In this document: piece after piece, positions 50,107-59,320 of the stretch
Layout: each line of letters starts with the position of its first letter
Position numbering within the stretch: the first letter of the stretch is position 1
Origin: Paramesorhizobium sp049065735
GTDB lineage: Bacteria; Pseudomonadota; Alphaproteobacteria; Rhizobiales; Rhizobiaceae
Assembly: GCF_049065735.1 (NCBI RefSeq)
Contig: NZ_JBAKHD010000004.1
Coordinates: 310,001-374,000, forward strand
Length of the DNA: 64,000 nucleotides
Direction: 5' to 3'
The notes under the pieces: generated by a model
Told to the model about the DNA's origin: nothing
Databases searched by the model: none
What the model saw: the letters and a program-made list of their open reading frames with translations, nothing else
Made by a program: the position numbers and the translations under genes

Positions 50107-51135
50107 TTGAACGCGAAACCGGATGTGCAGTACGCCGAGCCGGCCATGATCGACCCTTTCGGGCGCGCGATCACCTATCTGCGTGTGTCGGTGACGGACC
50201 GCTGCGATTTTCGCTGCACCTATTGCATGGCGGAGAACATGACCTTCCTGCCGCGCAAGGACCTGCTCTCTCTGGAGGAGCTTGACCGGCTGTGCACCGT
50301 CTTCATCGAGAAAGGCGTGCGAAAATTGCGGCTGACGGGCGGGGAGCCCTTGGTGCGCAAGAACATCATGCACCTGATCCGCGCCCTCTCCCGGCACCTC
50401 GCCTCCGGCGCGCTCGAGGAGCTGACGCTCACCACCAATGGCTCGCAACTCGCCACCCACGCGGCGGAACTAGCCGAATGCGGCGTCCGGCGCATCAATG
50501 TCTCGCTCGATACGCTCGACCCCGAAAAATTCCGTGCCATCACCCGCTGGGGTGATATGGAGCGGGTCATGCGCGGCATCGACGCGGCGCAGGCAGCGGG
50601 GATCCAAGTCAAGATCAACGCCGTCGCGCTGAAGGACATCAACGAGCACGAAATCCCCGGCATGATTCGCTGGGCGCATGGCCGGGGCATGGATTTGACG
50701 TTGATCGAGACCATGCCGATGGGCGAAACCGGCTTCGACCGGGCCGACCAATATCTGCCGCTATCGCTCCTGCGCGCCGCGCTGGCGCGGCAATTCACCA
50801 TGGCCGACATCCCCTACAAGACCGGCGGCCCTGCCCGCTATGTGCAGCTGGCGGAAACCGGCGGAAGACTCGGCTTCATCACGCCGATGACGCATAATTT
50901 CTGCGAGAGCTGCAACCGCGTCCGCCTCACCTGCACCGGCACGCTCTATATGTGCCTCGGACAGGAAGACGCGGCGGATCTGCGTGCCGCGCTGCGCGCT
51001 TCGGAAAGCAACGAACTTCTGTCTGGCGTGATCGACGAAGCCATCGGCCGTAAGCCCAAGGGCCACGACTTCATCATCGACCGCCGCCACAACCGCCCCG
51101 CCGTGGCGCGGCATATGAGCGTGACGGGGGGGTGA
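50107..51135 (+). CDS. moaA: GTP 3',8-cyclase MoaA
   Basis: A 342-residue radical-SAM enzyme making the first molybdopterin intermediate. N-terminal cluster motif CDFRCTYCMAEN (C33, C37, C40) and the C-terminal cluster CESCNRVRLTCTG; the C-terminus ends in a typical double-glycine (SVTGG). TTG 50107 is chosen because GAGGAGG lies seven bases before it; TTG 50086 would read through that site. The moaC-moeA pair lies 15 kb upstream. No Moco riboswitch-like leader is seen in the 138-base gap. Confidence 0.96.
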   Translation: MNAKPDVQYAEPAMIDPFGRAITYLRVSVTDRCDFRCTYCMAENMTFLPRKDLLSLEELDRLCTVFIEKGVRKLRLTGGEPLVRKNIMHLIRALSRHLASGALEELTLTTNGSQLATHAAELAECGVRRINVSLDTLDPEKFRAITRWGDMERVMRGIDAAQAAGIQVKINAVALKDINEHEIPGMIRWAHGRGMDLTLIETMPMGETGFDRADQYLPLSLLRAALARQFTMADIPYKTGGPARYVQLAETGGRLGFITPMTHNFCESCNRVRLTCTGTLYMCLGQEDAADLRAALRASESNELLSGVIDEAIGRKPKGHDFIIDRRHNRPAVARHMSVTGG

Positions 51136-51189
51136 GGCTCCCTATCCAAGAGTATTTTGTTTTTAAACGGAAGCGTCGGCGAGGCGATA

Positions 51190-51345
51190 CCCCCTCTGTC
51201 CTGCCGGACATCTCCCCCTCAAGGGAGGAGATTACGCCCTCACCGACCGCCCCGCCTAATCGCGAACGATGCAGGATGGGCGATGATCGCCGTGCCAGCC
51301 AATCTCCCCCTTGAGGGGGAGATGTCCGGCAGGACAGCGGGGGGT
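51190..51345. repeat. RIME-like ~158-bp element, copy B
   Basis: Begins CCCCCTCTGTCCTGCCGGAC and ends CCGGCAGGACAGCGGGGGG; inner pair CCCCTCAAGGGAGGAGATT and CTCCCCCTTGAGGGGGAGAT. Fills the gap between moaA and gmk; probably convergent-gene terminator. See 34933. Confidence 0.88.
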
Positions 51346-51378
51346 GTGCCGAGCGATTCCGTCAAAACATAATCTGCT

Positions 51379-52038
51379 CTAAAACGGCTTCTCCTCCAGC
51401 AGCCCCTGCACAAATTCAAACAGGCCCGGGCGGCGGTCGCGGCGCAGGCGCTCGGCGCTGACGATGGCTTTTACCGAGGCGTAGGAGCGGTTGAGGTCCT
51501 CATTGATGACGATGTAGTCATATTTGCTCCATTTCTCGATTTCGAAACGGGCATTGCGCAGCCGCGTCTCGATCACATCAGGCGTATCCTCCGCGCGGCG
51601 GTTCAGGCGCTGCTGCAATTCGCGCATGGTGGGCGGCAGGATGAAAATGGAGACGACATCCGCCGGCATCTTCTCCTGCAGCTGGTCGGCGCCCTGCCAG
51701 TCGATGTCGAACAGCATGTCGCGGCCATCGGCGAGCGCGTTCTCCGCGGTTTCGCGCAAGGTTCCGTAGAAATTGCCATGCACCTCAGCCCATTCGATCA
51801 GCGCATTGCTGTCACGCAGCCGTTCGAACTCGCGCACCGAGATGAAATGGTAATGCACGCCCTCGATCTCGCTCGGGCGGCGCGGGCGGGTGGTGACGCT
51901 GATCGACAGGGAGAGGTCCATCTCCTTATCCTCAAGCAGAAGGCGGGCGATGGTGGATTTGCCTGCGCCGGAAGGCGAGGAAATCACCATCATGAGACCG
52001 CGACGCTTGATGCCGCCTTCGATGGAACGGGATGCCAT
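51379..52038 (-). CDS. gmk: Guanylate kinase
   Basis: A 219-residue kinase converting GMP to GDP. P-loop VISSPSGAGKSTIARLLLED, then ISVTTRPRRPSEIEGVHYHF, the GMP-binding loop and AFIEWAEVHGNFYGT-type segment (NALIEWAEVHGNFYGTLRE). ATG 52038 (MASRSIEGG) is preferred to a longer frame running into the yicC end. Gmk is last in the fabDG-acpP-fabF-mltG-yicC-gmk group. Confidence 0.97.
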   Translation of the reverse strand: MASRSIEGGIKRRGLMMVISSPSGAGKSTIARLLLEDKEMDLSLSISVTTRPRRPSEIEGVHYHFISVREFERLRDSNALIEWAEVHGNFYGTLRETAENALADGRDMLFDIDWQGADQLQEKMPADVVSIFILPPTMRELQQRLNRRAEDTPDVIETRLRNARFEIEKWSKYDYIVINEDLNRSYASVKAIVSAERLRRDRRPGLFEFVQGLLEEKPF

Positions 52039-52042
52039 AAAA

Positions 52043-52951
52043 TTACTCCAGATTCTGCACTTGTTCGCGAAACTGATCGACAACGGCCTTCAGTTCAAGC
52101 CCGATGGCGGTGATCGACGCGGCGTTCGATTTTGAACACAGCGTATTGGCTTCGCGATTGAATTCCTGGCTGAGGAAATCGAGCTTGCGCCCGATGGGGC
52201 CGCCCTCGGCGATCAGCTTGCGGGCGGAGGCGACATGGGTGTCGAGCCGGTCGAGTTCTTCCTGAATGTCGGCCTTGGTGGCGAGAAAGGCCGCTTCCAT
52301 GTGAAGCCGGGTCTCATCAAGCCCGCTGGCCGAATCGAGGAGCAGCGCCACCTGCGTCGCGAGCCGCGCGCGGATGGCCTCGACGCTGCGCGACGGGTCG
52401 TTGCGGGCGCGAAGGGCGAGATCCGCAATCATGTCGATCTGGCCGGACAGGATCGCGCCGATCGAGGCGCCTTCCGCGCGTCTGGCATCGGCCAAGGCCG
52501 CGAGCGCGCCGTCGAATGCGGCCATGATCGCGCCTTCCAGCCCCGCTTGCGCCTCCTCATCCTCAGCCTCCTGCGGCTCGACCAGCACGCCGCGCAAGGA
52601 AAGAATGCCGTCCACGCTCGCCCGCGTCAGGCCATATTGCGCGCTGAGGCGCTCGCTCAAGGAGAGAAGATTGGAGAGATAGGCTTCGTTGAGCACGAGC
52701 TCGCTTTTGGCAGCCGTGCGCTCGACGCTGAGTCCCGCCTGGAAATTGCCGCGCGAGAAATGCTTCGCCAGCGCCGCGCGCGCGAGCGGCTCGATGGTCT
52801 CGAACCCCTGCGGCAGCCGGAACCGCACATCCAGCCCCTTGCCGTTGACCGAGCGCAGCTCCCAGACGATGCGGGCGTCATTTTCGGCACCCTCCCCACC
52901 GCTATGGACAGCGGCGTGGCGGGCAAATCCGGTCATGCTTTGTAATGTCAT
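52043..52951 (-). CDS. YicC-family endoribonuclease
   Basis: A 302-residue protein of the YicC/YloC family. The N-terminus SMTGFARHAAVHSGG and the conserved SVNGKGLDVRFRLPQGFE are the YicC_N signature; the C-terminal DUF1732 part shows PIGRKLDFLSQEFNREANTL. E. coli YicC is a ribonuclease acting on small RNAs; the family role here follows from homology. Four bases before gmk, so coupled with it. Confidence 0.94.
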   Translation of the reverse strand: MTLQSMTGFARHAAVHSGGEGAENDARIVWELRSVNGKGLDVRFRLPQGFETIEPLARAALAKHFSRGNFQAGLSVERTAAKSELVLNEAYLSNLLSLSERLSAQYGLTRASVDGILSLRGVLVEPQEAEDEEAQAGLEGAIMAAFDGALAALADARRAEGASIGAILSGQIDMIADLALRARNDPSRSVEAIRARLATQVALLLDSASGLDETRLHMEAAFLATKADIQEELDRLDTHVASARKLIAEGGPIGRKLDFLSQEFNREANTLCSKSNAASITAIGLELKAVVDQFREQVQNLE

Positions 52952-52993
52952 TGGTTCCCCCGCGCTACGTTCCGAGTGGCCTGTGCGTGAACA

Positions 52994-53153
52994 CCCCCCT
53001 CTGCCCTGCCGGGCATCTCCCCCTTCAAGGGGGGAGATGGGCTTATCCTGTTCCGCTCTCGCCTATCATCAACGTAGCAGAATAGAACACCGCCATCGAT
53101 GCCAGCCAATCTCCCCCCTTGAGGGGGAGATGCCCGGCAGGGCAGAGGGGGGT
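52994..53153. repeat. RIME-like ~158-bp element, copy C
   Basis: CCCCCTCTGCCCTGCCGGGC ... CCCGGCAGGGCAGAGGGGGG. Inner part shares CGCCATCGATGCCAGCCAAT with copies B and D. Lies between mltG and yicC, inside an otherwise single-direction operon. Confidence 0.88.
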
Positions 53154-53174
53154 GAGACGGTTATGCGCTGCCCC

Positions 53175-54440
53175 CTACTGCCCCTGAACCGGCGCTGGTT
53201 CCTGCTCCGGTGCGGTCTCATCGCCCGCATCCCCCGCGGCCTTCGCCGCCTCGTCCCGCTTCTGCTGCTCGACCGAGCGCCAGCGGCGCACATTCTCATT
53301 GTGCTCTTTCAGCGTCGTCGCGAAGACATGGCCACCCGTGCCGTCGGCGACAAAATAAAGATCGTCGGTATGGATCGGATTGGCGACGGCCTCCAGCGCC
53401 GCGCGGCCGGGATTGGCGATGGGCGTGGGCGGCAGGCCGTTGATGATGTAGGTGTTATAGGGCGTCGGCTTTTCGATATCCGATTTGAAGATCGGACGAT
53501 CGGCAGGCTTTCCCCTGCCCCCGAACAGCCCATAAATGATGGTCGGATCGGATTGAAGGCGCATGCCCTTGCGAAGCCGGTTGATGAAAACAGCGGCGAC
53601 GCGCGGGCGCTCGGCGTCGATCCCGGTTTCTTTCTCCACGATGGAGGCGAGCGTCACGAATTCATCGATCGTCTTCAACGGCAGGTCGGGGTTGCGCGAC
53701 GCCCAGATCTCATCGACCAGCTTCTTCTGCTCGGCCTGCAGCTTGTTGACGATTTCCTGGCGCGTCGTGCCGCGCGTGAAGCGCAGCGTATCGGCGAACA
53801 GGCTTCCCTCCGGCGGCAGCGTGGCGGGCATATCGCCTGTCAGCGCCTCATTGGCGGCGATCCGATCGAATATCTGCTGCACCGTCAGTCCTTCGGGGAT
53901 GGTCAGCGATACGAGGATCGTCTTGCCGCTGCGCAGGATTTCCATGATGTCGCGCATGGAGGCGTTGGCGGGGATCGCATATTCGCCCGCCTTCATATCT
54001 TTCTCATGGCCGTAGGCGCGCACACCATAGCGGAATATGCGCGCGTCGGAGATGAGCCCGCGCCGCTCCAGCCCATCAGCGATTTCAACGATGCCGCTGC
54101 CGCGTTTCACCAGATAGGTGGTGGCGGCGGCCGATGGTCCCGGCGCATCGAATTGCTGCTTGCCGAAATAGAAAAGCGCGCTGGCGCCGACGGCGGCCAG
54201 CACCAGCAGCGACAGCATGAAATTGGCGAAGACGACGATCTGACTGCGCGCATGGCGCGAGCGCCGGGAAGGCGGAGGCGGCGTGCCCGGCTCGGGACGC
54301 AGCGCCTCGCTCGCGGATTTCGGCACGATCGGCTTATGCGCCGGCGCGGCTTCCGTATGGCCCGTGGAAACCTCATCCGTGACGTCTTCGGGACGCTGGT
54401 TTTCCGGGGCCTCGTTCTCGGGCTTCGCGTCAGAATTCAC
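53175..54440 (-). CDS. mltG: Endolytic murein transglycosylase MltG
   Basis: A 421-residue inner-membrane enzyme. A ~70-residue cytoplasmic N-terminus ends in HARSQIVVFANFMLSLLVLA, the membrane helix; a LysM-like region follows, then the YceG domain with IPEGLTVQQIFDRIA, the catalytic glutamate in TLASIVEKETGIDAE and LQSDPTIIYGLFGGRGKPAD. It cuts nascent peptidoglycan glycan chains, ending elongation. A Gln/Pro-rich tail ends the protein. Conserved position after fabF. Confidence 0.94.
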   Translation of the reverse strand: MNSDAKPENEAPENQRPEDVTDEVSTGHTEAAPAHKPIVPKSASEALRPEPGTPPPPSRRSRHARSQIVVFANFMLSLLVLAAVGASALFYFGKQQFDAPGPSAAATTYLVKRGSGIVEIADGLERRGLISDARIFRYGVRAYGHEKDMKAGEYAIPANASMRDIMEILRSGKTILVSLTIPEGLTVQQIFDRIAANEALTGDMPATLPPEGSLFADTLRFTRGTTRQEIVNKLQAEQKKLVDEIWASRNPDLPLKTIDEFVTLASIVEKETGIDAERPRVAAVFINRLRKGMRLQSDPTIIYGLFGGRGKPADRPIFKSDIEKPTPYNTYIINGLPPTPIANPGRAALEAVANPIHTDDLYFVADGTGGHVFATTLKEHNENVRRWRSVEQQKRDEAAKAAGDAGDETAPEQEPAPVQGQ

Positions 54441-54586
54441 TCGATCACCTCAGTTCCCATCCCTGCCTGAGCGCGCTCAGAATCTCTCCAAAGGTCGGGG
54501 GCGATTGCGGCAAAAGCGCGGACGAAGCCTTGTTGGAAAGCCTGCGAACAGCTATGTCCACAAGGACTTAACCGTCCGCCACGCTC

Positions 54587-55849
54587 TCAGCCCTCAAAGC
54601 GGCGCAGGATCAGCGATGCGTTCGTGCCCCCAAACCCGAACGAATTCGACAGTGCGATATCAATCTTGCGTTCACGCGGCTTATGCGGAACGAGGTCGAT
54701 TTTCGTTTCAACCGCGGGATTGTCAAGGTTAAGCGTCGCGGGCGCGACATTATCGCGGATGGCGAGCGTGCAGAAGATGGCTTCCGCCGCGCCGGCCGCG
54801 CCCAGGAGATGCCCGATGGACGATTTGGTCGAGGACATCGAAATCTTCGGCGCCGCGTCGCCCACGACTCGCTCGACCGCGCCAAGCTCGATGGTATCGG
54901 CCATGGTCGAGGTGCCATGGGCGTTAATGTAATCGATCTGGTCCGGCGTGATTCCCGCCCGCTTCAGCGCCATCTCCATGCAGCGCTGCGCGCCCTCGCC
55001 GCTCTCGGTCGGCGCGGTGATGTGGAAGGCGTCGCCGGAAAGGCCGTAGCCGATCACCTCGGCATAAATCTTCGCGCCGCGCTTCAGCGCATGTTCCAGC
55101 TCTTCGAGAACGACGATGCCTGAGCCCTCACCCATAACGAAGCCGTCACGATCCTTGTCCCACGGACGGGATGCGGCGGTGGGGTCGTTGTTGCGGTCGG
55201 TCGAGAGCGCCTTACAGGCGGCGAAGCCCGCGAGCGAAATACGGCTGACGGGCGATTCGGTGCCGCCCGCGACCATCACGTCGGCGTCGCCGAAGGCGAT
55301 GAGACGAGCCGCGTCGCCAATGGCATGCGCGCCGGTGGAGCAGGCCGTGACGACCGCATGGTTCGGCCCGCGCAGGCCGTGCTTGATGGAGACATAGCCG
55401 GAAGCGAGGTTGATCAGGCGTCCGGGAATGAAGAAAGGCGAAATGCGGCGGGGCCCCTTGTCGCGCAGCGTATAGCCGGCCTCGACAATGCCCTCGATGC
55501 CGCCGATGCCCGAGCCGATCAGCACGCCGGTGCGCGTCTGATCCTCATCGCTTTCCGGGTGCCAGTTGGCGTCATCGAGCGCCTGGTCCGCCGCGCCCAT
55601 CGCATAGACGATGAAGGGATCGACCTTGCGCTGCTCCTTCGGCTCCATATGCAGGTCGGCATTGAAGGTGCCGTCCGTGCCGTCGCCTACAGGGATGCGG
55701 CAGGCGATCTGGCAGGGCAGATCATCGACCTCGAACTCGGTGACGCGGCGCGCGCCGCTCTTGCCGGCGAGCAGCCGGGACCAGCTTTCTTCAACGCCAC
55801 TTGCCAGCGGCGAAACCAGCCCCAGACCCGTGATTACGACACGCCTCAT
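54587..55849 (-). CDS. fabF: 3-oxoacyl-[acyl-carrier-protein] synthase II
   Basis: A 420-residue ketosynthase extending fatty acyl chains. Catalytic C in VVTACSTGAHAIGDAAR, H in YINAHGTSTMADTIELGA and H in KSSIGHLLGAAGAAEA. The opening is VVITGLGLVSPLASGVEESW. Conserved order: acpP upstream, mltG downstream. Between fabF and acpP a 353-base gap (55850-56202) holds repeat copy D. Confidence 0.97.
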   Translation of the reverse strand: MRRVVITGLGLVSPLASGVEESWSRLLAGKSGARRVTEFEVDDLPCQIACRIPVGDGTDGTFNADLHMEPKEQRKVDPFIVYAMGAADQALDDANWHPESDEDQTRTGVLIGSGIGGIEGIVEAGYTLRDKGPRRISPFFIPGRLINLASGYVSIKHGLRGPNHAVVTACSTGAHAIGDAARLIAFGDADVMVAGGTESPVSRISLAGFAACKALSTDRNNDPTAASRPWDKDRDGFVMGEGSGIVVLEELEHALKRGAKIYAEVIGYGLSGDAFHITAPTESGEGAQRCMEMALKRAGITPDQIDYINAHGTSTMADTIELGAVERVVGDAAPKISMSSTKSSIGHLLGAAGAAEAIFCTLAIRDNVAPATLNLDNPAVETKIDLVPHKPRERKIDIALSNSFGFGGTNASLILRRFEG

Positions 55850-55941
55850 ATTCCACCCTTCAATGCTATTTCGTGCTTATGTGAAGCAGCGGTACAACCC
55901 GGTGAACGAGGCATTTCAATTCGGAAATGCCGACTCGAACA

Positions 55942-56101
55942 CCCCCCCCTCTGCCCTGCCGGGCATCTCCCCCCTCAAGGGGGGAGATTGGCTGTCATAT
56001 CCGCTTTCGCTAATCGTCGGACGTTGCAAATTATGCGCCGCCATCGATGAAGGCCAATCTCCCCCCTTGAGGGGGAGATGTCCGGCAGGACAGAGGGGGG
56101 T
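55942..56101. repeat. RIME-like ~158-bp element, copy D
   Basis: CCCCCTCTGCCCTGCCGGGC ... CCGGCAGGACAGAGGGGGG. It occupies most of the 353-base gap between acpP and fabF; nothing else is seen in that gap. Copies A-D share the outer and inner inverted repeats and part of the centre. Confidence 0.88.
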
Positions 56102-56202
56102 GCCTGACGGCTCCGCCAGCTCTTGGCCTCAAGTCAAACCACATCCAGCAGATAGAATCCGGGCCGGACGCCAGACGGCTCCAGCCCGAACAACAGCTAA
56201 AA

Positions 56203-56439
56203 TCAGGCCTTGGCCTTGTCGATGAACTTGACGGCGTCGCCGACCGTCAGGATCGTCTCGGCGGCATCATCGGGGATTTCGACGCCGAATTCTTCCTCGA
56301 AAGCCATGACGAGCTCGACGGTGTCGAGGCTGTCCGCGCCGAGATCATCAATGAAACTTGCGCCTTCCGTAACCTTGTCGGCATCTACGCCGAGATGCTC
56401 AACAACGATTTTCTTGACGCGTTCTGCGGTGTCGCTCAT
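56203..56439 (-). CDS. acpP: Acyl carrier protein
   Basis: A 78-residue acidic carrier. The phosphopantetheine serine is S37 in DDLGADSLDTVELVMAFEEEF. GAGG lies eight bases before the ATG. It carries the growing chain for FabD, FabG and FabF encoded around it. The 274-base gap to fabG probably holds a strong separate promoter; a CCCATG/CATGGG inverted repeat (56467-56492) lies there. Confidence 0.98.
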   Translation of the reverse strand: MSDTAERVKKIVVEHLGVDADKVTEGASFIDDLGADSLDTVELVMAFEEEFGVEIPDDAAETILTVGDAVKFIDKAKA

Positions 56440-56713
56440 GTCCGAACCTCGACCTGTTTGTTGTTTCCCATGCCTTGGTTAGCCGCATGGGTGGATCTAA
56501 TCAAGCTATAAGATATCTGCCGCTTGGCCATCTGGCGGGGCGACGGATACCCTGTGGATATTCCTTTCGGAACAGGATCGGCTCCGCAAACCTCGCGGTA
56601 CGCCAATTCTGCGCGCGCATTACCACGGTTCCAGCCCGGCGCAAAGCGCATTCTGCCCGCTTATCAGCCCATTTAGGGCGGATTTGCGGCCAAAATCAGT
56701 TGAAAACCATGGA

Positions 56714-57451
56714 TTAAATCATCGCCATGCCGCCATTGACGTGCAGCGTCTGCCCGGTGACATAGGCCGCCTCGTCGCTGGCGAGATAGATGACGGCGGC
56801 GGCGATTTCCGCGCCCGTGCCCATTCGCTTCATGGGGATCGCGCCCATGATGGTTTCCTTCTGCTTCTCGTTCAGCTTGTCCGTCATGGCCGATTCGATG
56901 AAGCCCGGCGCGACGCAATTGACAGTGACGTTGCGCGTGGCGATTTCCTGCGCTAGCGACTTGGAAAAGCCGATGAGCCCCGCCTTCGAGGCGCAATAAT
57001 TCGCCTGGCCCGGATTGCCGGTGACGCCGACGATGGAGGTGATGTTGATGACGCGGCCATGGCGGCGGCGCATCATCGGGTGGATCACTTCCTTCGTCAG
57101 GTTGAAGACCGAGGTCAGGTTGACGTTCAGCACCGCATCCCAGTCCGCATCGCTCATGCGCACGAACAGCCCGTCCTTGGTGATGCCGGCATTGTTGACG
57201 AGGATGTCGAGGCCTTCGAGTTCCTTCTCCGCCTTCTCACCCAGCGCCTTTACTTCCTCGCGGTCGGAAAGGTTGGCCGGGAAAATCTTCACGCGGCCGG
57301 AGAGCTCGGCGGCCAAGGCCTCCAGCTTTTCGACGCGGGTTCCATGCAGGCCGACAATGGCGCCTTGGGCATGGAGGGCACGGGCGATGGCTTCGCCGAT
57401 ACCGCCGGTGGCGCCGGTGACGAGGGCCTTACGGCCGGTCAGATCAAACAT
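56714..57451 (-). CDS. fabG: 3-oxoacyl-[acyl-carrier-protein] reductase
   Basis: A 245-residue short-chain dehydrogenase. NADPH site TGATGGIGEAIARALHAQGA, NNAGITKDGLFVRM, catalytic Tyr/Lys in NYCASKAGLIGFSKSLA and C-terminal YVTGQTLHVNGGMAMI. Reduces the beta-keto group after FabF or FabH. Thirty bases downstream of fabD, so co-transcribed. Confidence 0.97.
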   Translation of the reverse strand: MFDLTGRKALVTGATGGIGEAIARALHAQGAIVGLHGTRVEKLEALAAELSGRVKIFPANLSDREEVKALGEKAEKELEGLDILVNNAGITKDGLFVRMSDADWDAVLNVNLTSVFNLTKEVIHPMMRRRHGRVINITSIVGVTGNPGQANYCASKAGLIGFSKSLAQEIATRNVTVNCVAPGFIESAMTDKLNEKQKETIMGAIPMKRMGTGAEIAAAVIYLASDEAAYVTGQTLHVNGGMAMI

Positions 57452-57481
57452 CGCGGGGTTCCTTCCCGTTAAAATTGATGG

Positions 57482-58426
57482 TCATGCATTCAAAGCAGCG
57501 AGCGCCGCGTCGATTTCCTCGGCCGTGCCGACGGCGGTGCCGGTGACGTCTTTCGATATGCGGCGGGCGAGCCCGGTCAGCACCTTGCCAGATCCGATCT
57601 CGTAAAGCGTGGTGACGCCGTTGGCGGCGAACCACTCCACGGTTTCGCGCCAGCGGACCTGCCCCGTCACCTGTTCCACCAGCAAGGCGGCGATTTCATC
57701 GGCGTCGGTGACGGGCGCGGCACGGACATTGGCGATGAGCGGCACGACGGGATCGTTCTTCTTCACGCTTGCCAGCGCCTCGCGCATGGCTTCCGCCGCA
57801 GGCTGCATAAGAGCCGAGTGGAAGGGAGCCGAGACCGGCAGCATGATCGCCCGCTTCGCGCCCTTATCAGTCGCGAGCGCCGCGGCCTTCTCGACAGCGG
57901 GTTTCGTGCCTGAAATCACGATCTGGCCGCCGCCATTGTCATTGGCGATCTGGCAGACGCCTTCGGCCGCCGCCTCGCTGCAGACGGCTTCCACATCGCC
58001 ATGCTCCAGCCCGATGATCGCCGCCATGGCGCCCTCGCCCACCGGGACGGCGCGCTGCATGGCGTTGCCACGAATGCGCAGGAGCCGCGCCGTATCGGCC
58101 AGCGAGAATGTGCCCGCCGCACGCAATGCCGAATATTCACCAAGCGAGTGACCGGCAACATAGGCCACCTTGTCCTTCAGCGAAAAGCCCCGTGCCTCCA
58201 TGACGCGGATGACGGCCACCGACACGGCCATCAGCGCGGGCTGCGCATTGGCGGTCAGGGTCAGCGTCTCCTCGGGACCTTCGAACATGGTAGCGGACAG
58301 CTTTTCGCCGAGCGCTTCGTCCACCTCGTCGAATACGGCGCGCGCCTCGGCAAAATTCTCCGCCAGCGCCTTGCCCATGCCGACTGCCTGGCTGCCCTGC
58401 CCCGGAAATGTGAATGCTACGGCCAT
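57482..58426 (-). CDS. fabD: Malonyl-CoA:ACP transacylase
   Basis: A 314-residue enzyme loading malonate onto ACP. FTFPGQGSQAVGMGKALAE opens the protein; the nucleophile is in YVAGHSLGEYSALRAAG; LPVSAPFHSALMQPA holds the histidine. ATG 58426 (MAVAFTFPG) is chosen on family fit. First gene of the fab group, its promoter lying in the 289-base gap up to 58715. Confidence 0.97.
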   Translation of the reverse strand: MAVAFTFPGQGSQAVGMGKALAENFAEARAVFDEVDEALGEKLSATMFEGPEETLTLTANAQPALMAVSVAVIRVMEARGFSLKDKVAYVAGHSLGEYSALRAAGTFSLADTARLLRIRGNAMQRAVPVGEGAMAAIIGLEHGDVEAVCSEAAAEGVCQIANDNGGGQIVISGTKPAVEKAAALATDKGAKRAIMLPVSAPFHSALMQPAAEAMREALASVKKNDPVVPLIANVRAAPVTDADEIAALLVEQVTGQVRWRETVEWFAANGVTTLYEIGSGKVLTGLARRISKDVTGTAVGTAEEIDAALAALNA

Positions 58427-58715
58427 TATGGTCTCAGCCTCGTTTAATATTTCATTCATACGTTTTGGCGCGCGGTGTGACCAGCGACGAGGCAGAAGTC
58501 AAGGGCATCCGCTAAATCCGCCCCCGGATTTCCGCGCAAAAAAGCCGGAACCAATCGGTTTTCTTCCCGTTAGTTCGGCATGGAAGGCCACAAACGGACG
58601 GGTTTCTGGCTGGACATGAACGATCACATTAAACCGCATGATCCGAGCCCAGAAGTCTCCCAGCTTTTTGGGGGTCATGCTTTCGCAACCAAACAATTGC
58701 TCAGGAGAGAAGATA

Positions 58716-59051
58716 ATGCTTGACCTGAAAACGACCGCTGCCGCGGTGCTCGCTCTCACGATGAGCGCGGGTGCCGCAATCGCCCAGAACGCCAATGACG
58801 AAGGCGGCCCTACATTCCCGCGACCTGGAACCTTCGGCACGACCGAAACCAACCAAAGCGCTCAGCCGCCCGTAAGCAACGAGTCCACCGGCTCCATCGT
58901 GCTCACCGACGATCTCCCGACCCGTTACCAGGCTATGTCGCCCGAGGAACAGGCCAGGGTCCGCACCGAATGCGGCCGGATGGAACAGGACAAAACCAAG
59001 TACAGCGACAGCGTGCAGAGCTTCTGCAAGGACATCTCGGCACCGCAATGA
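58716..59051 (+). CDS. Secreted 111-residue hypothetical protein
   Basis: A signal peptide (LKTTAAAVLALTMSAGAAIA, likely cut before QN) exports it to the periplasm. The mature part is about 87 residues with two cysteines (ECGRMEQ and SFCKDI) that may form a disulfide. The tail MSPEEQARVRTECGRMEQDK resembles other small rhizobial exported proteins. ATG 58716 (MLDLKTT) follows GAGA; an upstream start is weaker. Terminated by a strong hairpin. Not recognised as a named family. Confidence 0.7.
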   Translation: MLDLKTTAAAVLALTMSAGAAIAQNANDEGGPTFPRPGTFGTTETNQSAQPPVSNESTGSIVLTDDLPTRYQAMSPEEQARVRTECGRMEQDKTKYSDSVQSFCKDISAPQ

Positions 59052-59077
59052 CCACGCTTATAGCCTCCCAAGCAGAA

Positions 59078-59103
59078 ACGCCGGCTGCTCAGGCCGGCGT
59101 TTT
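59078..59103 (+). terminator. Rho-independent terminator of the secreted protein gene
   Basis: ACGCCGGC (59078-59085), TGCTCAG loop, GCCGGCGT (59093-59100), then TTTT CTT. Also positioned to act in the other direction for the convergent 66-residue gene. Confidence 0.9.
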
Positions 59104-59104
59104 C

Positions 59105-59305
59105 TTATGGATGCAAGACGAAAGTATCGAAGTTCAATATTGCTACACCGATGATGGCAATTATCAGCATTACCCGTATCACCAGCATGGATCGATGGAT
59201 ATCTCTGAACTGTTGACGGAACGCCCCTAATTCCTCTGCCGCCTTCCGAGCCAAATCATCGGGAACGTTAACCGATCTTAATGCTCGATAGAGGTTTTCA
59301 GACAT
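59105..59305 (-). CDS. 66-residue coiled-coil/membrane protein
   Basis: MSENLYRALRSVNVPDDLAR starts the protein; an amphipathic helix follows, then one membrane helix (VMLIIAIIGVAILNFDTF). It resembles small DUF1640/CCDC90-like rhizobial proteins, but this is only a resemblance. ATG 59305 is preceded by GGGGAGGG. A longer frame up to 59431 would run through the MITE-like element and is rejected. Convergent with the secreted protein gene. Confidence 0.72.
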   Translation of the reverse strand: MSENLYRALRSVNVPDDLARKAAEELGAFRQQFRDIHRSMLVIRVMLIIAIIGVAILNFDTFVLHP

Positions 59306-59320
59306 AGTACCCTCCCCGGA

